A stretch of 33,941 nt of DNA from a bacterium (lineage in GTDB: Bacteria; Bdellovibrionota; UBA2428), in NCBI GenBank assembly GCA_009991595.1, contig JAACVK010000049.1:1-33941 (forward strand), written 5' to 3'. Position 1 is the first letter of the stretch. Each line of letters opens with the position of its first letter. Below the pieces are notes generated by a model. That model had not been told where the DNA came from and made no database searches. It was given only the letters and a program-made list of their open reading frames with translations. Shown here piece after piece: positions 8,416-15,909 of the stretch. The position numbers and the translations under genes were made by a program.

Positions 8416-9324
8416 GTGAAAAGGCAAGTCGCATATTCAATCTCATTGCACATTGCCCTGCTCGCTTGCGCGTTTCTAACCCCAACAACCACTCCGCCCA
8501 TCAGCAGGAATGTTTCTTCAATTCAAGTTGAATCACTCACTCAAAAAGAATTCAATAAACGAGTGAAGCAAGCTCTTAATAAAAAAGAAAAACAGCTAGT
8601 TCAAATTGATGAAAAAATCAAAAGTGAATCACCGCCCGACGAAAACAATGGTCAGAGAGTTTTTTACTCTTCAAAAAATCAACGTGCTGACCATAACACT
8701 CGTGCTAGAAAAATTGGAGAGTTCAAAAACGTCTTAAAGGAGGGCAACCCAAACTCAGCCTCCAACAAACTCTCTAAGCTCTTTGAAATCAAAGAAGAAG
8801 AGAAAAAAGAAGATGCCGCAACAGCTCCAAAAAACACAGGTCAGCTACGCTCCCCTGCCAGCCAAGGACCAGAGGGAGAAGGCGTGTCTGCCACTGACGA
8901 TTATTTGGAAGATGTGGCGATTGGTGCTCACACAATCCTGAACGCAAACGAATATCGCTTTTACGGATTCTACTCACGAATAAGAGAAAAACTTATTCAA
9001 AGATGGCACCAAACTTTAAAACTAGAGATTCAAAAGCTAGAGAACGAGGGACGACCTATCGTCAACACACAACGAAAAACTCAAGTTAGAGTGTTTCTTA
9101 ATGCGGCTGGAGACATTCAAAACACTCAGCTCCTTGGCAGCTCGGGTCTCGTAGAACTAGATCGCGCCGCAACAGACGCCTTCAAACTCGCAGCCCCCTT
9201 CCCTCACCCTCCTCGTGAGATGATCGATGAGGATGGACTTGTTCCAATAAGATGGGAATTTGTCGTTGTATCGAGCAGTGATAGTGGTGTTCAATTTAGT
9301 GTGCAAAGGACAGGTTATCGATGA
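8416..9324 (+). CDS. TonB C-terminal domain protein with N-terminal membrane anchor
   Basis: About 302 residues with TonB architecture: one N-terminal membrane helix (about 5-22, AYSISLHIALLACAFL), a long charged Lys/Glu/Gln-rich periplasmic region, and a C-terminal alpha/beta domain (about 190-292). The domain starts at FYGFYSRIREKLIQRWHQTL and ends with GLVPIRWEFVV. Segments RVFLNAAGDIQNTQLLGSSG and LDRAATDAFKLAAPFPHPP are typical of TonB/AgmX-type C-terminal domains, which contact outer-membrane or envelope partners. The start is GTG with a poor ribosome site; the overlapping ATG two bases earlier runs straight into a stop. It heads a three-gene operon, sharing ATGA with the next gene. No ExbB/ExbD genes are nearby, so it may act in envelope transport or as a structural linker. 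Confidence 0.8.
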   Translation: MKRQVAYSISLHIALLACAFLTPTTTPPISRNVSSIQVESLTQKEFNKRVKQALNKKEKQLVQIDEKIKSESPPDENNGQRVFYSSKNQRADHNTRARKIGEFKNVLKEGNPNSASNKLSKLFEIKEEEKKEDAATAPKNTGQLRSPASQGPEGEGVSATDDYLEDVAIGAHTILNANEYRFYGFYSRIREKLIQRWHQTLKLEIQKLENEGRPIVNTQRKTQVRVFLNAAGDIQNTQLLGSSGLVELDRAATDAFKLAAPFPHPPREMIDEDGLVPIRWEFVVVSSSDSGVQFSVQRTGYR

Positions 9325-10334
9325 AACTCTTAGAATTCCGAAGTCCAAAATTGCTCTATTTTGAAAAGGTAATGCCTCTCGCGCCATTTAAGAAAAAAGA
9401 ACTAGACTCTATTTCACTTAGGAAAGCAATTAGCCCTCGAGATCCAAACTCTGTCAATTTCTTTCTCTCTCCTTCCAACGCACTTGAAAAATGGGCAAAA
9501 GACATTGATCTAAAGCCTGGCGACTGCGTAGGTCTCATCGCTCCTTACCCTAAAGAGTTTCAAAAAATTGTGCTCACTAAAGGAGCACACATTCGACTTC
9601 TTCCAAGAGATCCTGATGACCTTTTAAACTTAGACTTCACTCCATTTAAGGCCATCATGCTCTCGAACCCCAATCTTGCGGACTCGTTCTATTACCCAGA
9701 CGGAATCTACCAAAGCCTTTTTGCGAAGTTTAGGAGTTTTCCAAATTTGGAAATCCTCAGTGAAGAAAGCCTCATGGAGTTCTTTCGCCATCAAGAGTAT
9801 CCAGCGCCTGGAAGCCTAGCCAAATTCAATCACCCTAAACTTAGTCTACTCAGTGGCGTCTACTCTTTTTCTGCCGACACTTTAAGCTGGCTAGTTCAAC
9901 CTTCCAGGAATGCACTTCGACAAGAGATCACTCTTAGAGCTCTTCCTCCAACATTACACGCCCTTCTTACTTTGAAAGAAGCTAGACGCTTCAAGCAATT
10001 CTCAAAAAGACTATTCGTAATGGAGCATAATCTGCTTCGCTTTGCCAACGACCTAAGACCCGCCCTTCTTACTAAGAAAGTTGGAGTAGCCTTCTGGCCT
10101 CGACCACGAGCACTCTATGTCATGATCGACATTTCCAAAATTCTAATAGAACAAAGGTGCTCTGTTGAAACTTGGGTAAAAAACTTAGAGCAAGAAACTG
10201 GTCTACTTGTCGATGCTGGCAGCCATTTTGGTGCCCCTCAGTCAATTCGTGTCTGCTTAGCCTACGGGTTTAGACATCTAAGAAAAGTCACCGATATTCT
10301 CACCAAACATCTATGTAGCAACAAGGATATCTAA
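9321..10334 (+). CDS. Degenerate fold-type I aminotransferase-like protein, probably not a PLP enzyme
   Basis: The 337-residue product follows a class I/II aminotransferase from start to end but has lost key residues. DLKPGDCVGLIAPYPKEF (63-80) matches the pre-substrate loop, and AIMLSNPNLADSFYYP (111-126) matches the NPxNPTG region. LEILSEESLMEFF (143-155) occupies the place of the usual DExY strand. YSFSADTLSWLV (181-192) aligns with SFSK-GlRxGy, with Ala185 where the PLP-binding Lys belongs. The C-terminal domain keeps VDAGSHFGAPQSIRVCLAYG (297-316) with Arg310 in the carboxylate-binding position. Loss of both Lys and Asp suggests a pseudoenzyme. The ATG overlaps the previous stop (ATGA) and the next gene begins after one base, so the three proteins are probably made together. 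The alignment is by eye. Confidence 0.65.
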   Translation: MKLLEFRSPKLLYFEKVMPLAPFKKKELDSISLRKAISPRDPNSVNFFLSPSNALEKWAKDIDLKPGDCVGLIAPYPKEFQKIVLTKGAHIRLLPRDPDDLLNLDFTPFKAIMLSNPNLADSFYYPDGIYQSLFAKFRSFPNLEILSEESLMEFFRHQEYPAPGSLAKFNHPKLSLLSGVYSFSADTLSWLVQPSRNALRQEITLRALPPTLHALLTLKEARRFKQFSKRLFVMEHNLLRFANDLRPALLTKKVGVAFWPRPRALYVMIDISKILIEQRCSVETWVKNLEQETGLLVDAGSHFGAPQSIRVCLAYGFRHLRKVTDILTKHLCSNKDI

Positions 10335-10335
10335 C

Positions 10336-11625
10336 TTGTTGGCTAGATTTTTCTTGTTCCTTCTTTTGCTCTCTAATTTCACGCTCGCCATGAGTCTTAG
10401 CTCTAAAGTGGAAAAGTGTATTCACTATCTTAGAACCCAATCTAAAAGGCTTAAAAACTGGAAACATTCTAGCCATCTAAGCTTTAGTTATGAGGCTGAA
10501 CTCACACTTAGCGAAAATCCAAATGTGTTGAACTATTATAGACTCCCTTCAATTTCAGAGCAGGAATGGCTTGCTTTACCAGATTCTCAGAAACTTAAGC
10601 TGGCCGAAAAGCTACAATCCAATCTAGTTGCTAACGAGGTCTTCTTAGTAAAACTTAGCTCATCTCCAAAATTCCTCGCACCATCGATTATTCAAGAATA
10701 TGGGAAGAGGATGGAAATGAACGAGACCAGCATAACCAATGACTTAGAGACCATAAGAAAAGAGCTGGAGTGGATAACTAAGAACATAGGCCTCACTTCT
10801 CTTCAAGGGCACGTCAGCACACCTGAAGCAGCATTCACCAAAAAAGGTGTTCTAAACTTCGTCCAGCTTGATCACGACATTACACTGCTTTCAAACCTTT
10901 CCTATGGCTACAATGCCTATCTAAAAGACCCCAGTAAAATTCCTTCTCAAACTTTTACCCACTTTGCCCTAGGCCCTCTTGATAAAAGGTCTCTTGATAG
11001 GACAGGTGAATCGCTCGACAGCGGGGTTCTTCAATCAAGCTTAGATCCCATCACAAAATACATGTACTCCATAGTATACCGATCGGATATTTATGGCCAA
11101 AATCGAGTTGGCTTCGAAATAAGAAATTGCCATAACCGGCCACACTGCTTACTGAGCAAAATGAAAGTTCTAGGGGAACAAGTTCAAAATGATTTCGTCC
11201 ATTTTATAGATTTTACAGACATGTCGAATTTTTTACTTAACGATGACACCCAGGCTCCAAATAGAACTATACAAATGATGTTAGATGACTTTAGCCCCGA
11301 GATAGAAGCAAATTTCGAAGGTCGCTACAAAAGAAAAGTTCATTTGGGTCGACGATTCTTGTTTCCACTTTTAGAGTGGCAAAACCACCCTCTCATTTTA
11401 AAGCTAGACCCTAGTCGGATAGACAAAGCAAAGGCATCTATCACTACGGCGACACTAAACTATCAAAAAACCCTTGAAACACTTGCCCAACAAGATCTCT
11501 CTATCGAAGATAAAGTCATTCAAGCAAGAATCACATTGGCTAAATGGGCTCATAAAAGCAACATTAGTAAACATTTGAAATATGGATACGCCATCAGAGC
11601 GCGAGAAAACTCTCTCGACAATTAA
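10336..11625 (+). CDS. Secreted protein of unknown function, third gene of the TonB-like operon
   Basis: I do not recognise this 429-residue protein. It starts with TTG one base after the previous stop; a second TTG follows directly, so either may initiate by coupling. A signal peptide (MLARFFLFLLLLSNFTLA) precedes a long mature domain. VGFEIRNCHNRPHCLL (near 250-265) holds two Cys, and the C-terminal quarter is helical and basic. No catalytic signature is certain. Its export and its coupling to a TonB-like protein and an aminotransferase-like pseudoenzyme suggest a shared envelope role, which is inference. Its stop overlaps the stop of the convergent metalloprotease gene by four bases. Confidence 0.7.
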   Translation: MLARFFLFLLLLSNFTLAMSLSSKVEKCIHYLRTQSKRLKNWKHSSHLSFSYEAELTLSENPNVLNYYRLPSISEQEWLALPDSQKLKLAEKLQSNLVANEVFLVKLSSSPKFLAPSIIQEYGKRMEMNETSITNDLETIRKELEWITKNIGLTSLQGHVSTPEAAFTKKGVLNFVQLDHDITLLSNLSYGYNAYLKDPSKIPSQTFTHFALGPLDKRSLDRTGESLDSGVLQSSLDPITKYMYSIVYRSDIYGQNRVGFEIRNCHNRPHCLLSKMKVLGEQVQNDFVHFIDFTDMSNFLLNDDTQAPNRTIQMMLDDFSPEIEANFEGRYKRKVHLGRRFLFPLLEWQNHPLILKLDPSRIDKAKASITTATLNYQKTLETLAQQDLSIEDKVIQARITLAKWAHKSNISKHLKYGYAIRARENSLDN

Positions 11626-12401
11626 AGCTTCATTCTTTGAGGTTTCTGCATTTCATTAAATGAACCTGCCACAAAAAACCACATAAGAAATAAAGCAAGA
11701 ACCGATAGAACAAAAATATAATTAAACCAAAGATCCTTATCGGCAATGTCTCTAATTTGACCACAGCTACCAAGGAGAAAAGGTACTTTCGATTTGTTTG
11801 GGTAAAGGAAGGTGATTGCATCCGAATCATCACGAGCAAGACTTTCCTGTTTAATAGACTCAGAAAGAACAAAATACATCAAAGCGTACTCATGAGTGCT
11901 GTGGCCAATCCCAATGGCATGCCCCATTTCGTGAGCTAAGGTAGCCCTCTGATTCGACTCGCTTAAGCTAGAAAATCGTGACCCCGCAGTGTTATTAATC
12001 GCCACAATGCCTCTTGCAGGTGCAGACACCGTCATGGTTCCAACGGCAAGAATGTTTGCCGAATCAAACAGGTCTGAGTTTTTACTGCATCCGATAATAA
12101 TCTGATTATCTTCGATAGAATTCTTCATGTCAGTCAACGAAGCATCTTCGGCAACATCTACAAAGCTCCCTGAATGAAAACGAATTTTAGAAGAAGGAAC
12201 TGTGTTCCAATACTGCCCGACGGAAATGGCAACCATATCTTTTACATCCTGGGCACTAAGCCCCAAATTGTCACAATCATTGTTAGCAATTCGAATCTCA
12301 ACATTATTAGTGGCGTAGCGCGCAGGATTAGTGATGATCAAAGTAAATGCAGAGGAAGTCACGCTGGCCGCAAAAGAGAGGAGGGTTAGTATTTTAATCA
12401 A
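11622..12401 (-). CDS. Matrixin-like (M10/metzincin) zinc metalloprotease with C-terminal membrane anchor
   Basis: Predicted envelope endopeptidase of 259 residues. The zinc site is HEMGHAIGIGHS (157-168): H157, E158, H161 and H167 form HExxHxxGxxH, followed by the Met-turn ALM (M175), the metzincin signature. A signal peptide (1-18) starts the protein. A hydrophobic helix at about 226-246 followed by a basic tail (MQKPQRMKL) anchors it in the inner membrane with the catalytic domain in the periplasm, an uncommon arrangement for matrixins. There is no obvious Cys-switch propeptide before the domain. TTG is the start, supported by AAGGTG eight bases upstream. The beta-barrel gene ends 15 bp upstream on the same strand, so the two are probably co-transcribed. 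Confidence 0.85.
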   Translation of the reverse strand: MIKILTLLSFAASVTSSAFTLIITNPARYATNNVEIRIANNDCDNLGLSAQDVKDMVAISVGQYWNTVPSSKIRFHSGSFVDVAEDASLTDMKNSIEDNQIIIGCSKNSDLFDSANILAVGTMTVSAPARGIVAINNTAGSRFSSLSESNQRATLAHEMGHAIGIGHSTHEYALMYFVLSESIKQESLARDDSDAITFLYPNKSKVPFLLGSCGQIRDIADKDLWFNYIFVLSVLALFLMWFFVAGSFNEMQKPQRMKL

Positions 12402-12416
12402 ACTTCTTCACCTTTC

Positions 12417-13004
12417 CTAAAAGTAATACAAATTCGTCGATAAGCTAAACGCTAAGCGCATAGGCCTTGCCAACATAGGGACCAAAAAAGTATCAAAGCG
12501 CACTGCCAAATATTCCCGAAAGCGATACTCATAACCCAAAAAAGCAGCCGCAGCAGGACTGTAAGTGGCGCCGCTTGGCCTTGCAAAAAGTGAAACGCCG
12601 TTGCCATTGTTCATAAAGACAGAACCACCCTTACCCGCAACTCTCGTCACTAAATTGGCAAGACCTCCGCGCAAGTAATGTCTTCGCCACATTCTCCAGC
12701 TCACCGGATATAGCAACATGAAGGTCATTCTAGAATGATTTGGTGACGGGCGTTTATGAAACGCAAAACCCAATTCGGGGGTAAACTCAAAACGAGACGA
12801 AAACTCCCATCGATAATGAAAGCTCAAATAAGGAGCGTATTCGAAGTTCTGTTTCTGACCTTTTCTGTTCTTTTGGTAGAGCCCTGAATCAGTCACCAAA
12901 TTTCCAAGCCCCATGAGCGCTTCTACACGAGCAGAAAAGAGCAACAAAGCGAGCAAAAAGAAACAGCAAGAATACCTGAAAGAATTGCTCCAACCCCTCT
13001 GCAT
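12417..13004 (-). CDS. Small outer-membrane beta-barrel-like protein
   Basis: I recognise no named family, but the product looks like an outer-membrane barrel: a signal peptide, then alternating polar/aromatic strands (YAPYLSFHYRWEF, RFEFTPELGFAF, RMTFMLLYPVSWRM, YLAVRFDTFLVPML, RLAFSLSTNLYYF), ending in a C-terminal Phe as barrel proteins do. The ATG at 13004 gives a compact signal peptide (MQRGWSNSFRYSCCFFLLAL to VEA); an ATG at 13049 would add 15 residues before it. Neither has a strong ribosome site, so the start is open. The mature protein is about 160 residues, enough for about eight strands. It precedes the matrixin by 15 bp. Confidence 0.7.
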   Translation of the reverse strand: MQRGWSNSFRYSCCFFLLALLLFSARVEALMGLGNLVTDSGLYQKNRKGQKQNFEYAPYLSFHYRWEFSSRFEFTPELGFAFHKRPSPNHSRMTFMLLYPVSWRMWRRHYLRGGLANLVTRVAGKGGSVFMNNGNGVSLFARPSGATYSPAAAAFLGYEYRFREYLAVRFDTFLVPMLARPMRLAFSLSTNLYYF

Positions 13005-13165
13005 TGGCCATATCTTAGCGGAAAAGCGGTAAATTGAAGCAAGTCGCATACGGATTAGAAGCTTAAATAGTCGAATTCATTACGCCTCGCGTTGTCATCC
13101 TGTCAGCGAGTTTACCCAAAGATAACTGGAAATTAACCCGCTAAATAGGCTATTACTGAAAGAGT

Positions 13166-13555
13166 ATGATCAACTACGGCAAAGAGTCAAAAGCCCTTGC
13201 GCAACGCACGCACGAGGCCATGGCAGAAAAAGAACCCAGAAAAATTAAAACGCCCAAGGTGTTGGCCGTTGTTGACCAAGCACAATGCACTGGGTGTGAA
13301 GCATGCATCCAATTTTGCCCAGTAGATTGCATCGAAATTGTGCCTGGCCCTGATTTTCCTGGCCACAGTAATTTAGTAGAAATTGACCTTAACCGCTGCA
13401 TAGGTTGCAAGCTATGTGCAAAATACTGTCCATGGGACACCATCTACATGATTGGCTCTGCAGAAGCCCCAGAACAAGCAAACGACTGGACACTGAGAAG
13501 TGTTATAAAAATCGACAAGAGTGAAGACGAGAAAATTTGGAGCAACGCTGGTTAA
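13166..13555 (+). CDS. Ferredoxin with two [4Fe-4S] clusters
   Basis: Small electron carrier of 129 residues. Two cluster motifs are intact: C41-x2-C44-x2-C47-x3-C51-P, with a further C55, and C78-x2-C81-x2-C84-x3-C88-P, the classic bacterial dicluster layout. About 30 basic residues precede the clusters and about 35 follow them. GAAAGAG just upstream supports the ATG. Its 3' end overlaps the predicted TTG start of the AddB-like nuclease by 19 bp. The nuclease itself has four Cys expected to hold a [4Fe-4S] cluster, so the coupling may be functional or merely positional. Its redox partner is unknown. Confidence 0.9.
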   Translation: MINYGKESKALAQRTHEAMAEKEPRKIKTPKVLAVVDQAQCTGCEACIQFCPVDCIEIVPGPDFPGHSNLVEIDLNRCIGCKLCAKYCPWDTIYMIGSAEAPEQANDWTLRSVIKIDKSEDEKIWSNAG

Positions 13556-15909
13556 ATCATAAGCCGTTTAGCTCTGATTACACCATAATCTATAGCGACC
13601 GGAGTTTAAGCACTGCCGCCCTTCGACGCCTTCAAGAAGAAAGAGTTCGAATCAACGGTTGGCCCAATCCGGGTACGTTTAGCTTTCCTCAAGTAGCAAG
13701 AACCATCGTTCACATTGCAAAAGCATCTGGCTGGGAACTTGAGTTTTGGCCACAAAAACTAAAACCTTATCAGCAGCTTTGCGAACTTCTAAAGCGCCAG
13801 CAAAGTTCCAAAAGCGCTGCGCTTATATGGCAACAGTATTCTTCGTTGAGTAATCTACATAAATTCGATTTAGATGCCGCTGGCTTCGCCAACATTTTTA
13901 AGAATCTAGAAGACAACGACAAAGATGAGTTCAAAGAGATCTCCAATGGAATCTTGTCTTTTCTTCATCTCAAAATCCATCAACAAGAGAATCCCGCTGT
14001 TTTTCTTTCTGACTGGGACTGGATTTCCCTTGCTTGCGAACTATTAGATCAAGGTCTTCAGGTTAACTGGAGGCAAGTCCTATACCTGCCCTTCAAGCAA
14101 TCCGATGTGAGAATTTGGATTCCCCCCCACAAAGAACTCTACCCCTTAGAGAAAAAACTTCTCACTCGACTTAGTTCTCAGCTGGAAATCGACTTTTCGC
14201 CCCCGCCCCTCAACGAAACTTGGACAAAAGATTTTATAGAATCACTACCCTTTAAAACTCCAAACACAGACTCGGCAATCTTTTGGGCGCACACGAGTGA
14301 AAAACCTCGCCCCATAGAAACCCATGAATTGCTCGCTCAAATGGCGATCCCACTCGACATTCAAACAGCCAAGGCCACCCAAGAACACCACAAGCTAAGA
14401 CCTCTCTTTAGTTGGATCAATTTTCATGAAAGTGCTCAACCCAAGCTACATCCGCTTTTGAGAGAAACAAAAACCCAAGAGGATCTTCGGAAATTGGGTA
14501 TCGACTTCAATCAAGCGCCAGACAACACACTCCTAGCGAAGGTGTTCGAAACCCAGTGGCCGGAAGACTTCGATGCTTACACTCAATTAAGTGAACACAT
14601 TATATTCAACAGCACATCCGCTCTTCATCTTCTTTTAGATCTTGGCTTACTCAAAGTTGAAAGCGTTGAAAACGAATCCAAACAAACTCTCTCAAACACC
14701 GACCCCGAAGGAGTCCCCGTGCTAGCGCTGGAAGACATCCCCTTCTTTGCAACCCGTAGCACTTTATTTTGGGCTACTACCGAATCCCTCGAAGCTCAAC
14801 TCCAAGCAGACTCAAAGGCAACTCTCGATAAGCAGCTCTTTGAGAACCAGTTGCGTGAAGCTATTGAGGCCGAAGGCAATTCTGTTCCAGATCCTCGAAG
14901 AGAGGCGCTGCTCCTACAAAGTATACTTAAAGACTGGAAGGAACACCTTGCGCTACTGAGCATCAATGCTTCCAGTTCCTATCATTCAAAAAAAGAAATT
15001 CTCATCAAAGCAGAGTCTGTAGTAAACCGCCTTTCCCCGACAGGGATTGAAACTTATTCAAGTTGTCCTTTTCGATTTTACTTAGACCGTTTGTTAAAGC
15101 TTCCGGAACACCACCCATGGGACGATCCAAAGTTACGGGCCACAAATTTTGGAACTTGGATACACACTGTTTTAGAACACTTTTTTCAGAACCCCGATTT
15201 TTCTAGCCCTGAAAAAATTCTAACAAAGCTACTGGAAGAACACCTTCAAGAATCCTTTAAGGAGCAACACTCCAAAGCCTTCCTTTCCCTGATAGAAAGA
15301 AGCATTCAAAGCTATGCCCAACCTTTAACTCAACACATCCTTCAGTTTGAGAAACCTTTGCGCGAATTAACGAGAGTTCAAGAATCTCTACTGGAAACAA
15401 AAGTAGAAAGCCAGCTGCATGACATCCCTCTTTCCGGAACGATTGACCGCCTCGACCTAGGCCGAGATTTCAATCTTCTGTTTGACTATAAGACCGGCCG
15501 CTATGGACTAAGTTCAGCCTCACTCTTAAAGGATGCAAAGTTTCAGTGGTTTCTCTACAGGCGAATTGCCAAAGAAATCCACAAAAAGCCTCTTCCGGCC
15601 GGTGGTTACATCAACCCAATCCATCCAGACCGTTCGAAGCTCTTCTTTTTTCAAGCTGACGGAGATAGCTTCCCTCATTTAAGGGAATTCTTACAAAGCT
15701 CTGCCTTCAAGGTAGAAGTCATCTCGAAAGAAAAAGAAATTGCCTTAGAGGCTCAGCTCGACGAGATACTCCTAGTAGCCTGTAATGGCCTAAAACAAAA
15801 AAACTACTCACCAACCCCTCACAACGAAAAAGTTTGTCATTATTGCTCAAGAAAAGCACTTTGTGGACGCCCTTACTTAAGCTCAGAGGAGACACTCTCC
15901 AATGACTAG
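13537..15909 (+). CDS. addB: AddB-like PD-(D/E)XK nuclease with iron-sulfur cysteines
   Basis: Probable partner subunit of an AddAB-type helicase-nuclease that processes double-strand ends for recombination. Length is 790 residues, well below the roughly 1,150 of Bacillus AddB. The N-terminal part (1-480) is divergent and shows no Walker A at the start, unlike Bacillus AddB. The C-terminal nuclease is clear: GTWIHTVLEHFF (near 540), SGTIDRLDL (634), FDYKTGRYG (649) and FQWFLYR. One Cys in ETYSSCPFRFY (near 510) and CHYCSRKALC (near 767) supply the four ligands of the AddB/Cas4-type [4Fe-4S] cluster. The start is TTG inside the ferredoxin gene, with GAAGACGAG upstream. The gene overlaps addA-like by 8 bp; addB-addA order is the usual one. 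Confidence 0.8.
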   Translation: MEQRWLNHKPFSSDYTIIYSDRSLSTAALRRLQEERVRINGWPNPGTFSFPQVARTIVHIAKASGWELEFWPQKLKPYQQLCELLKRQQSSKSAALIWQQYSSLSNLHKFDLDAAGFANIFKNLEDNDKDEFKEISNGILSFLHLKIHQQENPAVFLSDWDWISLACELLDQGLQVNWRQVLYLPFKQSDVRIWIPPHKELYPLEKKLLTRLSSQLEIDFSPPPLNETWTKDFIESLPFKTPNTDSAIFWAHTSEKPRPIETHELLAQMAIPLDIQTAKATQEHHKLRPLFSWINFHESAQPKLHPLLRETKTQEDLRKLGIDFNQAPDNTLLAKVFETQWPEDFDAYTQLSEHIIFNSTSALHLLLDLGLLKVESVENESKQTLSNTDPEGVPVLALEDIPFFATRSTLFWATTESLEAQLQADSKATLDKQLFENQLREAIEAEGNSVPDPRREALLLQSILKDWKEHLALLSINASSSYHSKKEILIKAESVVNRLSPTGIETYSSCPFRFYLDRLLKLPEHHPWDDPKLRATNFGTWIHTVLEHFFQNPDFSSPEKILTKLLEEHLQESFKEQHSKAFLSLIERSIQSYAQPLTQHILQFEKPLRELTRVQESLLETKVESQLHDIPLSGTIDRLDLGRDFNLLFDYKTGRYGLSSASLLKDAKFQWFLYRRIAKEIHKKPLPAGGYINPIHPDRSKLFFFQADGDSFPHLREFLQSSAFKVEVISKEKEIALEAQLDEILLVACNGLKQKNYSPTPHNEKVCHYCSRKALCGRPYLSSEETLSND

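Noticed and set aside
13174-13443. 89-codon frame antisense to the ferredoxin gene
   Set aside because: Its Cys/His-rich look is a by-product of the ferredoxin codons on the other strand.
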